DNA of 62,887 bases. It comes from Flavobacterium sp. HJJ (GTDB lineage: Bacteria > Bacteroidota > Bacteroidia > Flavobacteriales > Flavobacteriaceae). This document shows positions 60,396 to 62,887 of this stretch, one piece after another (position 1 is the stretch's first letter; every line of letters begins with the position of its first letter). The stretch covers positions 1 through 62,887 of the forward strand of contig NZ_JADKPR010000030.1 of assembly GCF_015351475.1 (NCBI RefSeq), read 5' to 3'. A program made the translations under genes and the position numbers. The notes under the pieces were generated by a model. It saw only the letters and a program-made list of their open reading frames with translations, did no database searches and was not told the origin of the DNA.

Positions 60396-61484
60396 TTATT
60401 TGAAATACGAGAAGGTTTCGTTGTTTTCAATCTTCAATAACGTTTCATAAATCAATTTGATTACGTTTTCAACATCTTCACGATGTACCATTTCGACTGT
60501 GGTATGCATGTATCGCAACGGAAGCGAAATTAAAGCAGAAGCAACGCCACCATTGCTATAAGCAAAAGCATCAGTATCTGTACCGGTAACTCTTGAAGAA
60601 GCCAGACGCTGAAACGGAATGTTTTTTTCTACAGCCGTATCCAGAATTAATTCTCTCAGATTGTTTTGAACAGCTGGAGCATAAGTAACAACTGGTCCTT
60701 TACCAATTTTAGTATCACCCTCAATTTTTTTATCAATCATTGGTGTTGTTGAATCGTGGCAAACATCTGTAATAATAGCAACATTTGGTTTTATGGTTTG
60801 CGTAATCATTTCCGCACCTCTAAGGCCAACTTCTTCCTGAACTGCATTGGTAATATACAAACCAAAAGGTAATTTTATATTATTTTCATGTAATAAACGA
60901 GCAACTTCAGCAATCATAAAGCCTCCCATTCTATTATCGATAGCTCGACAAACAAATTTATTCTCGTTCATAATCATAAACTCATCAGGATAAGTAATCA
61001 CGCAGCCTACATGAACTCCTAATTTTTCGACTTGTTCTTTGGTTTCGCAACCCAAATCAATGAAAATATTACTAATCTTAGGGTTTTCTTCTTTATCTCT
61101 ATTTCTGGTGTGAATAGCAGGCCATCCAAAAACTCCTTTTACAATTCCGTTTTTAGTATGGATATTTACACGCTTCGATGGTGCAATTTGATGATCAGAA
61201 CCTCCATTGCGTATTACATAAACTAATCCATCATCGGTAATATAGTTAACATACCAGGCGATTTCATCAGCATGGCCTTCTATGACAACTTTGTATGGAG
61301 CGTCAGGATTAATAACTCCCACAGCAGTTCCATAGGTATCAGTAATAAAAGTATCTACGTATGGTTTTAAATAATCCATCCATATTTTTTGCCCTTCGCT
61401 TTCAAAGCCGGTAGGGGATGCGTTGTTCAGGTATTTCTCTAAAAAGGTAATAGATGATGCATTCAATATTGATTCAGTACTCAT
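60396..61484 (-). CDS. M42 family metallopeptidase
   Basis: A 362-residue dinuclear-metal aminopeptidase of the FrvX/PepA type that forms large cytosolic assemblies. Metal ligands and the catalytic pair are intact: EGHADEIAWYV, CRAIDNRMGGFMIAEV, NAVQEEVGLRGAE, ITDVCHDSTTP and the C-terminal RYMHTTVEMVHRED. Some relatives were once called endoglucanase M, but peptidase is the accepted role. It is transcribed alone on the minus strand, divergent from the DUF4294 gene. Confidence 0.94.
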   Translation of the reverse strand: MSTESILNASSITFLEKYLNNASPTGFESEGQKIWMDYLKPYVDTFITDTYGTAVGVINPDAPYKVVIEGHADEIAWYVNYITDDGLVYVIRNGGSDHQIAPSKRVNIHTKNGIVKGVFGWPAIHTRNRDKEENPKISNIFIDLGCETKEQVEKLGVHVGCVITYPDEFMIMNENKFVCRAIDNRMGGFMIAEVARLLHENNIKLPFGLYITNAVQEEVGLRGAEMITQTIKPNVAIITDVCHDSTTPMIDKKIEGDTKIGKGPVVTYAPAVQNNLRELILDTAVEKNIPFQRLASSRVTGTDTDAFAYSNGGVASALISLPLRYMHTTVEMVHREDVENVIKLIYETLLKIENNETFSYFK

Positions 61485-61541
61485 ATAAAATAATTTTTCG
61501 CTAAATTAAATATTTGTCTTTATAGTTCTATATTTAATGTA

Positions 61542-61549
61542 TAATTTTG
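61542..61549 (+). promoter_or_regulatory. -7 element before the DUF4294 gene
   Basis: TAATTTTG matches TAnnTTTG, 18 bases before the ATG at 61568. The -33 position shows no good TTG at normal spacing. Confidence 0.45.
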
Positions 61550-61567
61550 TGTTAAAAATAATTCCCC

Positions 61568-62227
61568 ATGAAGTTTTATAAAATTTTATTTTTCTGTTTT
61601 TTGATATCACTTTCTGTTCATGCCCAAGACCCAAAAAATGATAATATTCCAATGGGTTATGTCTTGACAGAAGCCGATAGTATTTTTGGCGATACGATTG
61701 TGCTTCCTGAACTAGTAATCGAAAAACACAAAATGAGTGACGAGGATAAAAAGCAGTTTTTATTACTCCAAAGAAGAGTTTATGCTACATATCCATATGC
61801 AAGAATTGCTTCCGAAAGACTGACTTCGTTAAATCGAGGAATGGCTAAGTTTACAAATAACAAGGATAAAAAGAGATATTTCAAAATTGTTGAAGATTAT
61901 TTAAGCAACGAGTTTGAAGATCGATTAAAAAAGCTTTCCAGAAAACAAGGACAGATCTTAGTTAAATTAATAGATAGACAAACTGGAACTACAACTTATG
62001 AATTAATTAAAAACCTCAAAAGCGGATGGAAAGCATTTTGGTCAAATACAACTGCCAATATGTTTAATATCGATTTGAAAATGAAATATGAACCGTTTGT
62101 AGTTAATGAGGACTATTTAATAGAAACTATATTAGTAAGAGGGTTCGAATCTGGCAGACTTAGAAAACAAGAGCCGGCAAAACCAATAGATTATGAAAAG
62201 CTGGACGAAGCTTGGGTTAAAAAATAA
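61568..62227 (+). CDS. DUF4294 family exported protein
   Basis: A 219-residue protein with a signal peptide (KILFFCFLISLSVHAQ) and a helical, highly charged mature part. The block QRRVYATYPYARIASERL and the stretch RQTGTTTYELIKNLKSGWKA are the DUF4294 landmarks I recall from Bacteroidota. Function unknown; periplasmic location is likely. The M42 peptidase gene is next to it in divergent orientation, an arrangement I believe is common in Flavobacterium. Confidence 0.87.
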   Translation: MKFYKILFFCFLISLSVHAQDPKNDNIPMGYVLTEADSIFGDTIVLPELVIEKHKMSDEDKKQFLLLQRRVYATYPYARIASERLTSLNRGMAKFTNNKDKKRYFKIVEDYLSNEFEDRLKKLSRKQGQILVKLIDRQTGTTTYELIKNLKSGWKAFWSNTTANMFNIDLKMKYEPFVVNEDYLIETILVRGFESGRLRKQEPAKPIDYEKLDEAWVKK

Positions 62228-62249
62228 AAGAAATTAATTAATATATATA

Positions 62250-62288
62250 GGAGAGATAATTATTAAGGTAATTGTTTCTCTTTTTTTA
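62250..62288 (+). terminator. Terminator of the DUF4294 gene
   Basis: AGGAGAGATAATTA and TAATTGTTTCTCT pair imperfectly, followed by a long T run. Confidence 0.55.
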
Positions 62289-62300
62289 TTAACTAATGAT

Positions 62301-62375
62301 CAGGAGCAATTTCCAGCTGTCCACTGTATCTATTGTCCCGAACCCCGTGACAATAGGATGCCGTTTCCATCTGGG
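62301..62375. repeat. Hairpin repeat with CCGAACCCCG loop, copy 2
   Basis: The stem CTATTGTC (62330-62337) and GACAATAG (62349-62356) surrounds CCGAACCCCG, as in the copy at 29491-29558. The stem sequence is entirely different but still pairs. The flank ends in TCTGGGCTA, against TCGGGGCTA in the other copy. Confidence 0.7.
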
Positions 62376-62669
62376 CTATGGTTTTGGTATTTCATAAGAG
62401 AGATCTACCTTTATTATATATGTATAGGATAATTAGAAAAGAGACCAATAATAAGTTTGAGGCGGATTTCCTGTTCTTGGAGAGGTGCCCGCAGGGCGGG
62501 GGCGGTTTCTACGAGTTAAATGACATGTTCGATAGCTTAAAATCCTGCCAAAAACGACTAACCCCGCCCAGATTACCTTTCAGAATTCAAAAATCCTCAA
62601 AACGAGCAGTTATAACCATAAGGTTACCAGTGTATTAAAAAATAAACAAAAAATAATCACGAAAAGGCA

Positions 62670-62699
62670 TTGTTTAAACGAATAAACTGTCTACTTTTG
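62670..62699 (+). promoter_or_regulatory. Strong promoter P1, probable rRNA operon
   Basis: TTG (62670-62672), a 19-base spacer, then TACTTTTG (62692-62699). It is followed by CACCCGCAACAGCGACAGCG and then GTTCCTTAA, a boxA-like signal. This layout matches what I recall of flavobacterial rRNA leaders. Confidence 0.75.
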
Positions 62700-62789
62700 C
62701 ACCCGCAACAGCGACAGCGTTCCTTAAAGTACTGACAGGCCAAAGAGATCAAAACGGAAAACATTTTCGAAAAAAAAGATTTAAAAAGC

Positions 62790-62820
62790 TTGCAGAATTT
62801 AAAAAAGTGAGTTACTTTTG
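62790..62820 (+). promoter_or_regulatory. Strong promoter P2, probable rRNA operon
   Basis: TTG (62790-62792), a 20-base spacer, then TACTTTTG (62813-62820). CACCCCGCAAAACGCG and GTTCCTTGA follow, a near-copy of the P1 leader about 120 bases upstream. The window ends 67 bases later, probably short of the 16S rRNA gene. Confidence 0.75.
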
Positions 62821-62887
62821 CACCCCGCAAAACGCGTAACGTTCCTTGATAGACTGAGTAAGAGATGAGAAGAAAGAAAGATAAAAT

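Larger units (their letters stand above)
62228..62669. other. Spacer before the rRNA-type promoters, with repeats
   Basis: It contains an imperfect terminator at 62250-62288 (AGGAGA with TTCTCT and a T run) and a hairpin repeat (62301-62375). A GC-rich patch near 62480-62510 has the phrase GGAGAGGTGCCCGCAGGGCG, a known type of Flavobacterium repeat. A frame at 62378-62638 runs through these repeats and is not called a gene. Confidence 0.6.

Noticed and set aside
62142..62160. GGTTCGAATC resembling a tRNA T-loop
   Set aside because: It lies within the DUF4294 coding sequence, and no acceptor or anticodon stem can be built around it.
62378..62638. 86-codon frame in the right-end spacer
   Set aside because: It runs through hairpin and GC-rich repeats; the product has no recognisable features.

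Overview
The window is low-GC DNA from a Bacteroidota bacterium, almost certainly a Flavobacterium or close relative. The evidence is the gliding-motility ABC genes gldF and gldG, a PorX-type regulator of the type IX secretion system, promoters of the Bacteroidota form (TTG, about 19 bases, then TAnnTTTG), lipoproteins and secreted proteins with short signal peptides, and spacers filled with the small dispersed repeats typical of this group. Most of it is chromosomal core. I see no prophage, transposase, CRISPR array or tRNA gene.

Layout. 1-1644 (minus): a compact four-gene operon of unrecognised proteins: two tiny membrane proteins, a DUF5675-like protein and a 251-residue protein. 1645-2618: a repeat-filled spacer. 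2619-9396: mnmE, two tandem universal stress proteins, a membrane-anchored MutS-like ATPase and dnaN. 9504-13340 (minus): gldG, gldF, a small monooxygenase-like protein and a SAM hydroxide adenosyltransferase. 13468-16916 (plus): a small secreted protein, phoH, a HAD phosphatase and purC. 17265-21633 (minus): a DUF4258-like protein and the porX-tsaE-GNAT-alanine dehydrogenase-like cluster. 21804-33498: a DMT transporter, a MarR/serine hydrolase pair, fabG, a large VWA-like membrane protein, a first ilvD, a LysR/YeiH pair, a DUF1275 protein and a zinc phospholipase C/S1-P1-like enzyme. 33768-37465 (minus): an LTA-synthase-like sulfatase and an unrecognised helical protein. 37620-45752 (plus): leuA-leuB, an attenuator, then ilvD-ilvB-ilvN-ilvC. 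46180-49417 (plus): acs and two small secreted proteins, one with ankyrin repeats. 49503-52523 (minus): cydA-cydB-DUF2238. 52758-60328 (minus): a two-component system with a three-part heavy-metal RND efflux pump. 60396-62227: an M42 peptidase and a DUF4294 protein. 62228-62887: repeats, then two tandem strong promoters with boxA-like leaders, most likely the start of an rRNA operon that begins just beyond the window.

How the genes work together. The branched-chain amino acid block holds the whole common pathway from pyruvate (ilvB/N, ilvC, ilvD) plus leuA and leuB. A 24-codon leader peptide in which 14 codons are Ile, Val or Leu, followed by a terminator hairpin, sits just before ilvDBNC. 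A second dihydroxy-acid dehydratase at 27688 has the cysteine pattern of the oxygen-sensitive [4Fe-4S] type, whereas the operon copy has that of the [2Fe-2S] type. The metal-efflux operon carries four direct repeats of ACYTTAA at one-helical-turn spacing ahead of its TolC gene, a likely site for its own OmpR-type regulator.

The least explained material is the left-end four-gene cassette and the repeat families. One of these is a roughly 200-base element with three copies whose central hairpin loop is in the opposite orientation in one copy. Another is a 104-base element with perfect 23-base terminal inverted repeats.
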